A DNA stretch of 64,000 nucleotides from Owenia fusiformis (lineage: Eukaryota > Annelida > Polychaeta > Sabellida > Oweniidae), in assembly GCA_903813345.2 (NCBI GenBank), contig CAIIXF020000010.1, forward strand, positions 36,571,425-36,635,424, in the 5' to 3' direction. Below, in pieces: positions 1 through 11,324 of this stretch (its first letter is position 1; each line of letters begins with the position of its first letter). Under the pieces are notes generated by a model that was not told the DNA's origin, did not search any database, and saw nothing but the letters and a program-made list of their open reading frames with translations. The position numbers were made by a program, and so were the translations under genes.

Positions 1-50
1 GTGTTTACAATAAAGCGTATGGGGGGGGGACGTAATTATTTGACACCCTG
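1..50. mobile_element. Right end of a TA-flanked MITE entering from outside the window
   Basis: The motif TTATTTGACACCCTG is followed by TA at 51-52. It matches the terminus of the small element at 41002-41135 (TATTTGACACGCTG then TA). The left part of this copy lies outside the window. Confidence 0.45.
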
Positions 51-52
51 TA

Positions 53-1269
53 GAAGCTTGCGCATCAATTACCGTTGATAGTGGAAGAGTGACTTACTTG
101 AGCTTAGACATAAACCTCGTTGGATGACAATCTTCAGGTATGCATAGAAGTAGTTTGTGGCATACACTAATCCAATTTTTTGTTGAACACCTGAAATCAG
201 TATATCACTTTTGTAAACTCTACTCTTTTATTGATCGATACAAAGTACGTCAATTGTTTGTTCACTATGATCGGTTGTATTCCTACATGTAGATCTTTAA
301 TAATAATTTTTTGTCTACCCTTTAGGTAGCACTAGTCACTGATAATATTGTCACATTTACATGGTTATTTAAATCGCGTTTTTGTTATACTGCATACCCA
401 CAGATTCAGAATACTTGCTCCTACTCTGTTGTTTTTTACTTTTAAAGAGAAACTTGTTAACATTGATAGAGTATATATTTTTTTTTTACTTCTTATGGTA
501 TCAGTTATCTCCTGGTGGACTGGTCCCCTATCAGCTGTCCTCTGATCTAGAAGCATAAAATACAAAGATATTAATTCAGAAAAGTACTGTAGTTGGGTCT
601 TTACGATAACTATTTTTGATATTCTAGCAGAGTGTCTCAATTGAAATGTCACGAGTACAAAATGGTCAATGCCGTCCTGTTGTCACCATACATGCCGAAA
701 ATTACCAGGGAATGGAATGCCGTCGGGGAAAGGCATGACATTCTCAACCACTGAGAAGTTGGTGCAAGTCAGATTTCATATGAGTTAATAATTTCCGTCC
801 TGTGAAGTCAACCATGATAGGATTTTAAATCTGCTGGTGTCAAATTAATCAAGAGAGCTTGCTCTTTAAGAACTCGAGTATATTTTAGGGTAAACACCAA
901 ATTTATGAGAAATATTGACATTTTCATACTTGTAACAGTTTATTGAGTCACCATCTATTAAGAATAGTGTTGTTTGTTTTGACATCAGCATCAATAACTG
1001 TGTGTAACTTTGATGAAATACAACAGTTGATTACTACCATATTTTAATTTTTAAGATATCGCAGTTAACCCGTGCAGCTATCAGTAGTTATAATACACGA
1101 TGCAGATTTATAAGTACATAAGAGATATGTACTCTACGACGAGAGTGCGACGAACTCGTTCCCCGAAATCGAAAATACACCTAATTGTTGTAGAAATTGA
1201 AGGATTACGATAGCATTCGCGGATTCGTGTTAGTAAATATAGCCCTTATCTGCCTATGTAAATCAAATG
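53..1269. other. Intergenic stretch, no convincing gene
   Basis: AT-rich sequence without a supportable gene. Around 690-720 a plus-strand reading gives a short peptide like the TREWN motif near the C-terminus of many LINE open frames, so a very degraded LINE scrap is possible. Overlapping open frames at 348-652 on both strands show no recognisable domain. Confidence 0.4.
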
Positions 1270-1271
1270 TA

Positions 1272-2621
1272 CAGGGTGTTCAAAAAACGCAACCCAAAGA
1301 AATTGCTATTTCTTGAAAAGTACTAGTTCAATTATGTTCATTTTTCAGGAAAGAAAGAAGAGACTGTGTATGTATAGCTCCTGTAATTGGTTAGTTGTAA
1401 AACATGATGCATTGGACACCTGCTCAAAAGACAGTTGTACTAGGAAAATACGAAAAACCGAGTCAGGGTTGACTGCAACCGCAAAAAACTAAATAACTTC
1501 CTAGCCATAGTGTTTTGGGTCTTCAAATCTGGCACAAATAATCTTCATTCACTGTATGGTAAATCTGTAAAGTGAAATTAAAATCACTTCAGGGGCTTTA
1601 CAGTTATGGTCGAAATGCTTTCAAATCTCAGTCAAACGCCCTGGTTCCGGCAGACTTCAGAAGGCATTTTGACCATGACTGTAAAGTCCCTGAAGTGATT
1701 TTGATGAAACTCCACAAATTCACCACACATTGAATGAGGATAATTTGTGCCAAATCTCAAGTGCCAAAGCACTATGGTTAGAAAGTTGTTAGGTTTTATT
1801 GCTGTGGCAGTAACCTCTGACTGTGCGTTTTTCGTATTTTCCTAGAACAACTGTCTTTTGGGCAGGTGTCCAATGCATCATGTCTTACAACTTACTAATA
1901 ACAGGAGCTATACATACACAATATCTTCTTTCTTTTCCTGAAAAAATGAACATAATTGAATAAGTATTTTCCAATATATAGTGATTTTCCATTCACGTTT
2001 TTCGTATTTTCCATGTTCGACTGCCTTTTGGGCAGGTGTACAAGACATCATGTTTTACAACTAACTAACAACAGGAGCTGTACATACACAGTCTCTTCTT
2101 TCTTTCCTGAAAATATGAACACAATAACCCAGATGCGAGTAGAAATAATCTTGATTTACGTCATTAAAAATTCAAAATTCAGTCAAAGTAATATCATATT
2201 TGAAATATACATGTAAAATTACATCTAGAAATGTGGTTTTAAAAAGTGTTTATCAACTTTGAAAAATTAATTTTCTTTGAAAATGTGACTTCTAGCTCGG
2301 GGAGATTCCCCATAGACCCCATGCTATAAAATCACAAAAAATGAAATATATTTTCTTTTAGTGGACAGATAATATTTTGCTTTACTGGACATATTTTCAT
2401 TAGTATAAGTATCGGACACATAAGGGTTATATTAAAATTGAGCCACTTAAATTGATAACATTCAAGTTTAAGGGAACTTTCTTATATACCTGCCATGTTA
2501 ATTGACCCGAATCAGCCACCTGGTGGTGAAACTGGTAACTACCTACTCGCATTTGGGTAATTGGATAACTATTTTCCAAGATATAGCGATTTCTTTGGGT
2601 TGCGTTTTTTTGAACACCCTG
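1272..2621. mobile_element. TIR element of Tc1/mariner type with internal palindrome, non-autonomous
   Basis: Both ends carry the same roughly 40-bp inverted repeat starting CAGGGTGTTCAAAAAACGC and are flanked by TA (1270-1271 and 2622-2623). About 1320-1510 and 1790-1960 form a large inverted repeat centred near 1640. A further diverged copy of the right arm follows at about 1995-2125. No transposase frame survives. The TA target site and CAGGGTG end are typical of Tc1/mariner-like elements; the exact family is inferred. Confidence 0.8.
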
Positions 2622-2740
2622 TACACAATGCTAAGTTTCCTACCTATTTAACTTAATAATTAGCACTACAAGAGTAAGTAACAGTGTTAAGACAAGTAAA
2701 AATGTTCAGTCTGATTTCTCAGATCCATCGCATAATGTAT

Positions 2741-3456
2741 TTAAATGTTGACTTTACCTTGATCAACTTCCCGAGGTAAGATTGAACCATGATCCACAAG
2801 AATTGGTAAGAGTATATGACTGTTGCCTCTTCGAAACATTATGATTGCCTTAATTGACTCTACCCCATGCAAAACCACCACGGCTAGGGAGATAATTAGC
2901 ATAGCAACAAGGATGGCAGTTTTCCCGGTGACCTTGAGAACATCACATGGTATTCTTTCATTGTTCACTGAACAGACGAACTGACTAGGGATCTGGAACC
3001 CATATAAGGCAACCTGTGTGACACCGAAGCCGAACTCTATGATTGTTCTGAAGGCTGTCTGTGCGAGATATACACAAGCAATGGTTTTCGTTTCTCCTTC
3101 TGACAGCTGTTTCGTATGGTTTACAGTCCACCAAGATGGAAAATAGAAGAAAGTCACAAGGCCAATTGTTGCCCCTAATTGTGTGTACCAATTGGCATGT
3201 GGCGGCCATGTCGAGGTTGCAGCAAATGTGTCATGACATCTTTGTTTTATGCTTTCTGAATCCAAATCAAGAGTGACGTTTGGGGTACATACAAAATTGT
3301 CCGTATTGAAAAGTTCTGTTTGAGATACTGCTGTTATAACGAATCTTGGTATCAGTAGAATGTTCAACAGAAATCCAAAGACTGTGAAGTACTTTGGTTC
3401 TAACTTCTCCGTAATTGTGTTAGAGCACCCTTCCATTGCTTAGTTATCTGCCTATT
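2741..3456 (-). CDS. Connexin-like four-transmembrane protein (candidate gap-junction/hemichannel subunit)
   Basis: A 231-residue frame runs on the minus strand from ATG at 3436 to TAA at 2741. Four hydrophobic segments lie at about residues 18-38, 84-103, 118-146 and 171-193, the connexin topology, giving two loops and a short cytoplasmic tail. The end of the first helix and loop 1 read like connexins: an arginine in helix 1, then acidic residues and an FVC motif at 48-50, then C67-H-D before helix 2. Helix 3 and loop 2 are closest: an RTIIEFGFGVTQ stretch followed by LYGFQIPSQFVC, a second Cys at 164, and GKTAIL where connexins have EKTIF. Each loop shows two cysteines (50, 67; 155, 164) rather than the usual three. 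A splice acceptor (TTTGTTTTCAG) ends at 3457, 20 bases before the ATG, implying a 5'UTR intron as in many connexin genes. A possible donor (CAAG/GTAAAG) near 2756 would change the C-terminus. Innexin/pannexin is the main alternative. Confidence 0.6.
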
Positions 3457-3831
3457 CTGAAAACAAACAATGTCAAACATGCCCATTATTTACAACACTA
3501 TTAACCATACTTCAATATATTCTACAATGTGTTTAAAATAGTTTAACATGTGACCTTCAAGCAATTTCAGATATTGTCGAAAAGTTTCAACTTGATCAGT
3601 TTGGTTTTTGAATGATTCTAATTTCATGACATGCTCTAGGTTCGTTTCAAAAATATTCTCAAAATATGAACGCTTCTTTTGGTACAAAAGGTCCTCTCAT
3701 AGTGAATCTTATACAACAATCGTTTCATTCCAAACGAAAACACTTGGAGTAAGTAACCCGATTGAGTTATGTATACTAAAGCTACGTTCACACCAACGGC
3801 GCTTTGATGGCGCTTTGATGGCGCTTTAAAG
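3457..3831. other. Putative 5' intron/upstream region of the connexin-like gene
   Basis: No recognisable feature. If the acceptor at 3457 is used, the first noncoding exon lies upstream here or beyond the LINE at 3832. A short repeat of GGCGCTTTGATG occurs near 3798-3826. Confidence 0.3.
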
Positions 3832-4503
3832 TTGCTTGTTTATGTTTATGTATCTTTATTGCCCCCATAATATATTGGAGAGTACATAATTATAATATGC
3901 AAGAACATGTATGTTTAAATGACAAAATATATAAATACAATATGTACAATATAAATATAACCAGCTGAGTGCAAGCCATCTTCCCCAAGGTCGATATGAT
4001 ATCTCAGCCAGGAATCAATGTATGTAAATTGGGTAAATTGTAAGGTTACATTAGTTTTCAACCTCTACCTCAACGTCCCAGCAATAACCCATGAAACATT
4101 TTTTGCACATAAATCATATTACACAGTATACAATCATAAGATTAATTATTAAGCCGTGTTTACATCCTAACTTTGCTAATATACATGGTATGAATTGCTT
4201 TTGCAATTGCTACGTAACTCTCCATTTTTAATATGTGACCTTTCCCAAATATGATTGCTAACTTTGTTTCGTCTGGGCTGTTATTTGGGATACCATTTGT
4301 GCTTAAAACTCGTTGGATTATGTCCCTTTCACGTGTGTGCGATTCGCATTTATAGATAAGATGTTCTAACGTTTCAATTTCAGTCTTGCAGGCATTGCAT
4401 AAACTTCTATTGTACTGATCTTGTAACGTTCCCCATTTAGACGTAATGACATTTAGATTTCCCTCACCCGTGAGGAGTAGCATTACAGTAGCAGTAGCAT
4501 CTG
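3832..4503 (-). mobile_element. 3' end of a non-LTR retrotransposon (LINE)
   Basis: The minus-strand frame at 4160-4503 ends with a CxxC...H....C motif (CNACKTEIETLEHLIYKC), the C-terminal zinc-binding motif seen after reverse transcriptase in many LINEs. It is followed by an AT-rich 3' UTR and an ATACATAAACATAAACA-type tail near 3832. The 5' side is cut at the TA where the fold-back at 4506 begins. The clade is not determined. Confidence 0.65.
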
Positions 4504-4505
4504 TA

Positions 4506-5499
4506 TGGTGTAAATTCTGTGTCAAAAGTTTACATACATAATTTCGTAATTTAGGTGCACGAAAATGTACGATTTCGTATGCTCTTTATTCCGGACGCTT
4601 TTAATCTATTCCAGAACGGAGAATAGAGCGTCCTGATTGAAGAAAGCGTCTGGTTAAATAGCGTCCAGAATGGAGCGTCCTGAATCGATAGCGTTCGGTT
4701 CAATAGTGAGCGTCCAGAATGGAGCGTCCTATGGCTGGCCAAGTGGTACAAAGTTACGTCGTTATGTTTACGGCCGTAAGGTCGTAAATGTACGACCGCA
4801 AGAACGTAAATATACGACCATAAGGTCGTTAATTTACGTCCTTAAGGCCGTTATTATCGGTTCCAAGAACGTAAATTAACGACCTCATAGTCGAAATGTG
4901 AACGACCGTAAGGTGGTAAATAAACGACCGCAAGAACGTAAATGTACGACCATAAGATCGTTAATTTACGTCCTTAAGGTCGTTATTATCGGTTCCAAGA
5001 ACGTAAATTAACGACCTCATAGTCGTAATGTTTACGACCGTAAAGTCGTAAATGTACGACCTCAAGAACGTCAAGATTGTGAAAACTTACTGACGTTAAT
5101 TTACGACCTTACAACCGTGTTATACAGTCTTACTGACGTAAATTTACGACCTTACGACCGTGTTATTACGACCTTACTGACGTAAATTTACGACCTTACG
5201 ACCGTGTAATACGACCTTACTGACGTAAATTTACGACCGTACGACCGTGTTATTACGACCTTACTGACGTAAATTTACGACCTTACGGCCGTGTTATACG
5301 ACCTTACTGACGTAAATTTACGACCTTACGACCGTGTTGAACGACCATATGGTCGTAAACATAACGACGTGATATTGTACCATTTGGCCAATAGCCATAG
5401 CGTCTTGATTCGATAGCGTTCGGTTTAAGAGCGTCCAGAATAGAGAGCGCCTAAATTACGAAATTATGTATGTAAACTTTTGACACAGAATTTACACCA
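4506..5499. mobile_element. Fold-back element with long inverted arms and CG-rich palindromic core
   Basis: The ends are inverted repeats beginning TGGTGTAAATTCTGTGTC, flanked by TA at 4504-4505 and 5500-5501. The outer arms continue through GCGTCC- and GCGTTCGG-containing segments to about 4780 on the left and from about 5350 on the right. The core (4780-5350) is made of units alternating TTACGACC and GGTCGTAA, in places tandem at about 40-60 bp. No coding frame. The element abuts the LINE fragment. Confidence 0.75.
4780..5350. repeat. Tandem and palindromic ACGACC/GGTCGT repeats
   Basis: Repeated blocks such as GACCTTACTGACGTAAATTT recur five to six times between 5090 and 5340. A longer unit occurs about twice at 4850-5070. 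The half-sites are mutually complementary, so single strands could fold extensively. Confidence 0.8.
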
Positions 5500-5501
5500 T
5501 A

Positions 5502-5800
5502 ATATTATTGTTGTATAACATGGGTCTATAACAACGATATACAGTGGAGAGTGGTATATTGGTATATCGTCATCGTATACAACTCCTCCTCCTCCGCTAG
5601 TACTGACAAAAGCAATATGATCAAGAATATAATTTCATGATCGTATCTCCGAATCGAATTTAAAAAATTAAAACCAACACGTATACTTTCGAGGGAAGTA
5701 ACATAAGGATTACAATGTTTCTGATCAGGAAGTAATTATCTGACATGTGAGCGTCTGGCACTTGGAAATGGATAAGCACAGGAATACTAAAGGATTAAAA
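5502..5800. other. Short unannotated gap
   Basis: Nothing recognisable; AT-rich single-copy-looking sequence between two transposons. Confidence 0.3.
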
Positions 5801-5802
5801 TA

Positions 5803-6795
5803 CAGGGTGACCGGAAAAAAAGGAGACCATTGAAATAGGCAATATCTCCTAAAATAGACTAGTGACATCAATGAAATTTTGCATACATCAGGACAGTTCT
5901 ATGGAAATTTGTTCCTGAAAGTGTCAATACAAGCAGTCAACTGGTTCAGGAGCTATGATCATTTACATAACATGCTCCAAATAGGCGCAATTGAGACCAA
6001 CGCAGAGCTGGATACATTTGGCAAATACCCTTACATATTCCGACCTTGTTATGGCATTACATTTAGCATTTATTGCCACCTTTAGGTCAGCAATTGTCTC
6101 AGGATTGTTTTGGTACACATTGTCTTTCAAATTGCCCCACAAAAAGAAATCAGGTGGATTCAAATTTGAGGTGTATGGAGACGAAGCTTATCTGACCTAT
6201 GGCGACTGACTCAGTGGTCCCACTCAGTTACAGTATCATCCTAAGGAGGTTTTGGGCAGCCCTTGGTTTTCATATGGGATTTAATTGTGCCATATAGTGG
6301 TTTTAGTAACATGGCACTATGCCCAATACCTAAAGTGACTCTTAAGATTTGGTAAATCAGCACTTTGGCAACAGGATGATGAACCACATGTCAGATAACC
6401 CTTCATTGCCATTACAGCCTAGACTTGAATCCTGCTGATTTCTTTTTGTATGGATATTTGAAAGACAATCTATACCAAAACAATCCTCAGACTATTGTTG
6501 ACCTAAAGAAGGCAATCACTGCTATATGTAATGCCATAATAATGCCATAGAGGGCAGAACATGTAAGGGTAGTTTGCCATATGAATCCAACTCTGCGTTG
6601 GTCTCAATTGTGCCTATTTGGAGCATGTTATGTAAATGATCATAGCTCCTCAACCAGTTGAATGCTTGTATTGAAACCTTCAGTAACAAATTTCCATATA
6701 ACTGTTCCAGTGTATGCAAAATTTCATTGATGGCACTTGTCTAGTTTAGGAGAAATTGATTACTTCAATGGTCTCCTTTTTTTCCGGTCACCCTG
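5803..6795. mobile_element. Mariner/Tc1-type fold-back element with two inverted transposase 3' ends
   Basis: The element is flanked by TA (5801-5802, 6796-6797) and starts CAGGGTGACCGG, with the complementary end on the right. The inverted arms are about 230-260 bp. The minus strand at about 5963-6163 encodes a transposase C-terminus (PPDFFLWGNLKDNVYQ then a TIADLK motif). The plus strand at about 6400-6540 encodes a second copy (NPADFFLYGYLKDNLYQ then TIVDLK). The PDFFLWGYLK motif is typical of mariner-like transposases. The catalytic N-terminal half is absent. Confidence 0.8.
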
Positions 6796-6797
6796 TA

Positions 6798-7059
6798 TGT
6801 GACGTATGAAGCCTAACTGGATCCAATTATGAGGGATTTATTTTTAGCGCCAAAACTATCAAGCTATCAAGCTACATTGCTTGAGCTTGACATGTGACCC
6901 TGGCATTTGAGAAAAACAAACAGATTAAGGGATCCGGATAATTATAATACAAATAGGATTAAGTATTTACGGTCAACTAATTTGAGTGAAAATTTCTTAC
7001 TCGAGCAAGCTACTATCGGCGGTTAACCATTAACCGGTTAACCATCGACAGCCCTAATA
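6798..7059. other. Unannotated gap with short AT microsatellite
   Basis: Contains GGTTAACCATTAACCGG repeats near 7020-7050 and an (AT)n run near 7057-7070. Nothing else is recognised. Confidence 0.3.
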
Positions 7060-7061
7060 TA

Positions 7062-7260
7062 TATATATATTTTTGGCATTAATGGACATTAGGAAAGCCT
7101 TCGATGGTACCTGGATTGATGGGCTGTTCTGGAAACTGTACCAAACCGGAATACAGGAGTTTAGCCTTGCTAAATAGTTGAAAATACTCTATAAACAGCC
7201 AATAGATGTCTAGCCCATTTTCAGGAAAAGAATCTTAGGCCTAAAGCAGTTCCCCATTGA
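7062..7260 (+). pseudogene. LINE reverse transcriptase fragment
   Basis: The plus-strand reading LALMDIRKAFDGTWIDGLFW matches the conserved first catalytic-aspartate block of LINE reverse transcriptases (DIxKAFDxxWxxGL). Stops appear soon afterwards. It overlaps in domain position with the start of the LINE at 9087, so the two look like separate broken copies. Confidence 0.6.
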
Positions 7261-7669
7261 ACCAACATGTAAAACATCACTTTTATACTATGATTTTAAC
7301 ATCATAATGCTACCATTTCTGTTTCCTCATTCATTCAGAAAATCAATGGATCTTTAGGTAAGATCTTATATATCATTGGTATGAAGTTTTTTAGTCTTTT
7401 AAAACAACATAAATAATGGAAAATAAAGATGAATATTGGCTATTTTGTTTAAAATATTTGGCTTGATGTTGGTCAGCTTAATCACCAAAATGACCTGGGG
7501 TCATCAAGTTTATATAGCCACCAGTAAGATACTGCTTGTTTTAAGTGCAGCTTGAATTACAATGTTTACTATTGTCCACATACTGATACAGGATAAAAGG
7601 TTAAGTTAACTAGATAGTTAGAGATCATTCAGATATTTGATGCAGGATTTGAGAGTTTACATTCCTGAT
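7261..7669. other. Unannotated gap
   Basis: AT-rich sequence, no supportable feature. Confidence 0.3.
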
Positions 7670-8627
7670 TTGCCAACCTAAAATGAAAAATTTTCAGATT
7701 AAAAAAAAATAATGGTACTTTTACGGGAGTTTTTTTCAAATTCCGGTAGTTTTTGCAGGAGTTTTTTGAAAAAAGCGGAGTTTTTACAGGAGATTTTTTA
7801 AAAAGGTATTTTTCGCGGTAAATTTTTTTAAGTTCGGTTTTTCGCGCATGAGCATTAAATCCAGCGATTTAATTGGTTGAAATTATTATGACGCATGCGC
7901 AGTTAATAAATTAATTAGAACTTATAATCTAAGATAGATGTCCGTCACGTTCATTATTTCACAGCAGTCCCTATCCATAATGCGCCTTATATTGCGGGAA
8001 TATTTTGTTTAGCGCCATATAAAAACAAAATGTATTCTCCCGACAGAAGTATGACAGAATATGAACTGGCCCCCGTTTGTGGACATTTGGTGTGCAAACT
8101 TATACCGAACTGATCGCAGAAAAGCAATTTGAATCATGGGAATGAAGTACTTTTAAGTGATTTATGAAAGTATCGATAGTGAACCATGGGAGCCAATCCT
8201 TCTTGGAGAAAAAGAAAGAAGCGTGCCTGCAATAATCAAGGTCACAAATTTGTCAAATTCCTTTTAAATACGGTAGATTTCGACAGCAAAAAACGGAGAT
8301 TTTACGGGAGTTATACCAAGAATACGGGAGATTTTACGGGAGTTATACCAGAAAACGGGAGATTTTACGGAAGTTATACCAAGAATACGGGAGATTTTAC
8401 GGGAGTTATACCAGAACACGGGAGATTTTAGATTTTATGTGAGATTTCAGCAAAAACAAAAATACGGGAAATTTTACGGCCATATTTTAAAAAAAAATTA
8501 CGGGAGATTTTAGTAGAAATACGGTAAGGGAGTTTTTACGGGAGAAAACGGTACGGGAGTTTGGTATTTTTTACGGAAAAACAAAAAATTTACGGGAGAT
8601 TCCCGTAAAAAAACGGGAGGTTGGCAA
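7670..8627. mobile_element. Probable MITE with TTGCCAACC ends and CGGGAG-type internal repeats
   Basis: The termini are inverted (TTGCCAACCT at 7670, AGGTTGGCAA ending 8627). Both flanks carry TTTTACGGGAG-like repeats, most regular at 8285-8430, where a 27-bp unit with ACGGGAGATTTTACGGGAG is repeated. The interior 7850-8280 is unrelated sequence. An apparent frame at 8186-8431 is only the repeat read through. No clear target-site duplication. Confidence 0.5.
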
Positions 8628-9086
8628 GTGTGCATTCAGACATAGTTTTATTACTAATCCCAAATGATTTATTCGCAGACTCAGAAACTGATCCAATGTG
8701 CCAACTTACACTTATATTTGACATCATTGAAAATGTTTCTAAAGTTTTTTCTCCAGACATTTTTATTAACGAATACTACAAAATGTAATTATAGATGTTA
8801 GATATCTTGTACTTTTAGAAGAAATACTAAGAAGAAAGTAGATTAACTAATTCACATGTAATGTATGGCCCTGTAGTGACCCTTGACCAATTAGTCATTT
8901 TCCAGTTATATAACAGTCGGAAAAGATATATCTTTGATGTCTTTAAATAGATAACAATCTTATCATGACCTATGGCCCAAGAATTTTTTTGAATAAAAAT
9001 ATTTTTTTCAAAGAATCAAAGAAAAGGGTGAAAAATCTAGAGAATCCCCATACCTTCTATGTTATCATTTCCTGATTTTTTATCAT
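8628..9086. other. Unannotated gap
   Basis: No feature recognised. Confidence 0.3.
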
Positions 9087-10715
9087 ATGACTGCCATCTA
9101 TAAATGGAATAAGCTTAGGCTAAAAGGGCTTATTAATGGACTTGCTTGGCGTATCTTAAATCAGTCATATTGCAAATATAAATGTAGAGTTCTTGTAAAT
9201 GGTGTAATGAATTCTGAATCTTTCTACGTGCGTAGGGGAGTCCATCAAGGCGGGGTCTGCAGTATGCATCTCTACCAATTCTTCATTGCTGACCTCTTAA
9301 ATGACTTATTAGACAGTAATTGTATTGCAAAGATTGGGGGACACCCTGTAGGCTGCCCTGCATACGCCGATGATCTCGCGCTGATAACTACTGTACCAGA
9401 ATATATTAATACACTACTTAAGGTTGCACATGAATACAGCAGACGTTGGCGGTTTGAATTCCACCCAGATAAATGTGTAATAATGACTTATGGTCCAGCT
9501 AAAAGGACATTGTATGATTTCAAACTCGGGACAGCATCCCTTAAAACTGTTCAGACAGCTCAACACGTTGGAATCCCTCTTGGTAAAACAAAAGATCATG
9601 TGAAAAGTGCAATATCTGCAGCAAGAAGAAAATACTGTTCACTATTAGGGCTAGGAAATGGGTGAGGTGGCATTCACCCATTATTAGCTTCAGAATTGTA
9701 CTGGTCCTTCGCTTATCCAACTATGACCTATGGATGTGCTGTAATACCATACTCAGAAGATGACATCAAACTGATGGAATGCGCGCATAGAGAGATTGGC
9801 AAGCGAATACAGTCATTACCTAAGAATACACCAGATCCCGTAGCAACCAGGCTACTTGGCTGGATGCCAGTACAAGCGAAGATCGATTGCGATAGGCTTA
9901 TGTTCTGATTTATGCCGTTATCTTTGCCCATGAATTGTATATATAAAATCATATGTTTAGAGAGCCTAATTCGAATGATGTACACAAATATAACCTGTAA
10001 ACACATGAAGTTCCCCATTTATTACATGTGGGAAACGGTTCTTAGGTATAACCTTACTGACATTGTGAATGAAATGTTTTTTAATGCTAAATATCCTAGT
10101 AAACTGAATTTTAGATTATATACTATTTATAAGAGAGTCAAAGATTTTAATACTCGTACCACTGTGCTATCGACATTGATGTACAAGAGTTTAAATATGA
10201 TGGCAGGTTCTTTGTTGGAATTTAAGCCAAATGTTTGGTGGATTATTGCTAAAAATAACCCCAATTTTATGTACTGTACTTAGATTATGATCAAATTATT
10301 AACTGGAACATATGATTTAAACAGTAGACGTCGCGAGGGTGATACATCTGTATGTAAGACATGTGTGCTCTGTGAGCTCAATGAAAATGAAACTGTGAAA
10401 CATTTCTTATTAAAGTGTCCGGCTCTTTCTGGAGTCAGGGAACCCATGATTAACATTGCAATGACCAATCTGAATGTTCAAGATGATAATTTTATACTTG
10501 GTATAGTATGTTGTGACAATGAGAAACTATTATCCATATCACAGAAAGTGTACATAATGCATAAGCAGAGACAACTGCTGTTAAAAAATGTCTAATTACT
10601 GTACATTACCTACTCTTTATTAATCTTTGTCCGATGCTTTTACTTTTTAATTTTTTTGTATAAAATTGTGAATGTAACTCTCTTGTTATTAAGAGGCAAA
10701 TAAATTATACATACA
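9087..10715 (+). mobile_element. Degraded LINE: second half of reverse transcriptase plus C-terminal zinc motif and 3' tail
   Basis: The frame 9087-9665 contains the RT blocks GVHQGG (about residues 51-56) and YADDLALI (about 93-100), the catalytic palm motif. After a stop at 9663 the homology continues through 9676-9908 (LYWSFAYPTMTYGC, thumb/connection-like), 9912-10283 and 10287-10595. The last part has CxLC...ETVKHFLLKC, the post-RT zinc motif. The 3' end is an ATACATACATAC tail near 10705-10720. The fingers, first catalytic block and endonuclease are missing, so this is a 5'-truncated, multiply stopped copy. The clade is not assigned. Confidence 0.8.
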
Positions 10716-11320
10716 TACATAACGAAACATAGGAGTTAAAAATAAATCGTGAAGCATTCTCAGTGTTTTTATGAAAAATAGCATGCTCCGTCAAAGCGGA
10801 CAAATCTTTCGATACCAGCCTGTGAGGCTGCTATTTGTCAAACAATTTTCGGCGCTAAATTCAAAACTAATGAAAAAATACACTGCATCAAATGTGGAAT
10901 TTCTAGTAATTTCTAGACGTGCTTAGTCGGTCTAGGAACTCAGTGTATCTAGAGATTTCTAGGCGTACTTAGACGTGCTTAGAGCTGGCGTGGACAGAGC
11001 GTGACTAGAGTCTAGAAATCTCTAAGCACGCCGTGGTTAGACACAAGACAAAATTAGTCGTTATTAAATTGCCATGTGAGATTTTGCGCTATATATGGAA
11101 ACATTTAAATTATAATTTACCGCACGTGTTAATATTTCATGTTTTGCTTTAGCTAAATACGGGATATCAAATCAAAAAGAGTATGTTTTCACTTTATATC
11201 CGACTTGAGTCACGAAAAGTACATCGAAACATGGCTTCTTAATTGTTAACTTGTTATAAATTAAGAAGGTCTGTTTAAATGGGTATTTCCACTAATCGAC
11301 ACCCATTATTTCGCATTGAC
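10716..11320. other. Gap with short inverted CTAGACGTGCTTAG-type repeats
   Basis: Around 10900-11040 motifs such as CTAGACGTGCTTAG and CTAAGCACGCC occur in both orientations, suggesting a decayed MITE. Related GCGTGTCAAGAG motifs recur at 17800-18005. No gene. Confidence 0.35.
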
Positions 11321-11324
11321 AAGT

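Noticed and set aside
2985-3276. Open frames on both strands within the connexin-like gene
   Set aside because: They are shadows of the 231-codon frame, which has the transmembrane pattern and family motifs.
2741-3436. Innexin/pannexin identity for the tetraspan gene
   Set aside because: Two cysteines per loop and an FYFP motif in helix 2 fit, but the short length, helix 3-loop 2 sequence and single-exon layout fit connexins better. Kept as the main alternative.
8186-8431. 81-codon frame with repeated YGSYTKNTGDF peptide
   Set aside because: It is the 27-bp internal tandem repeat of the element at 7670-8627.
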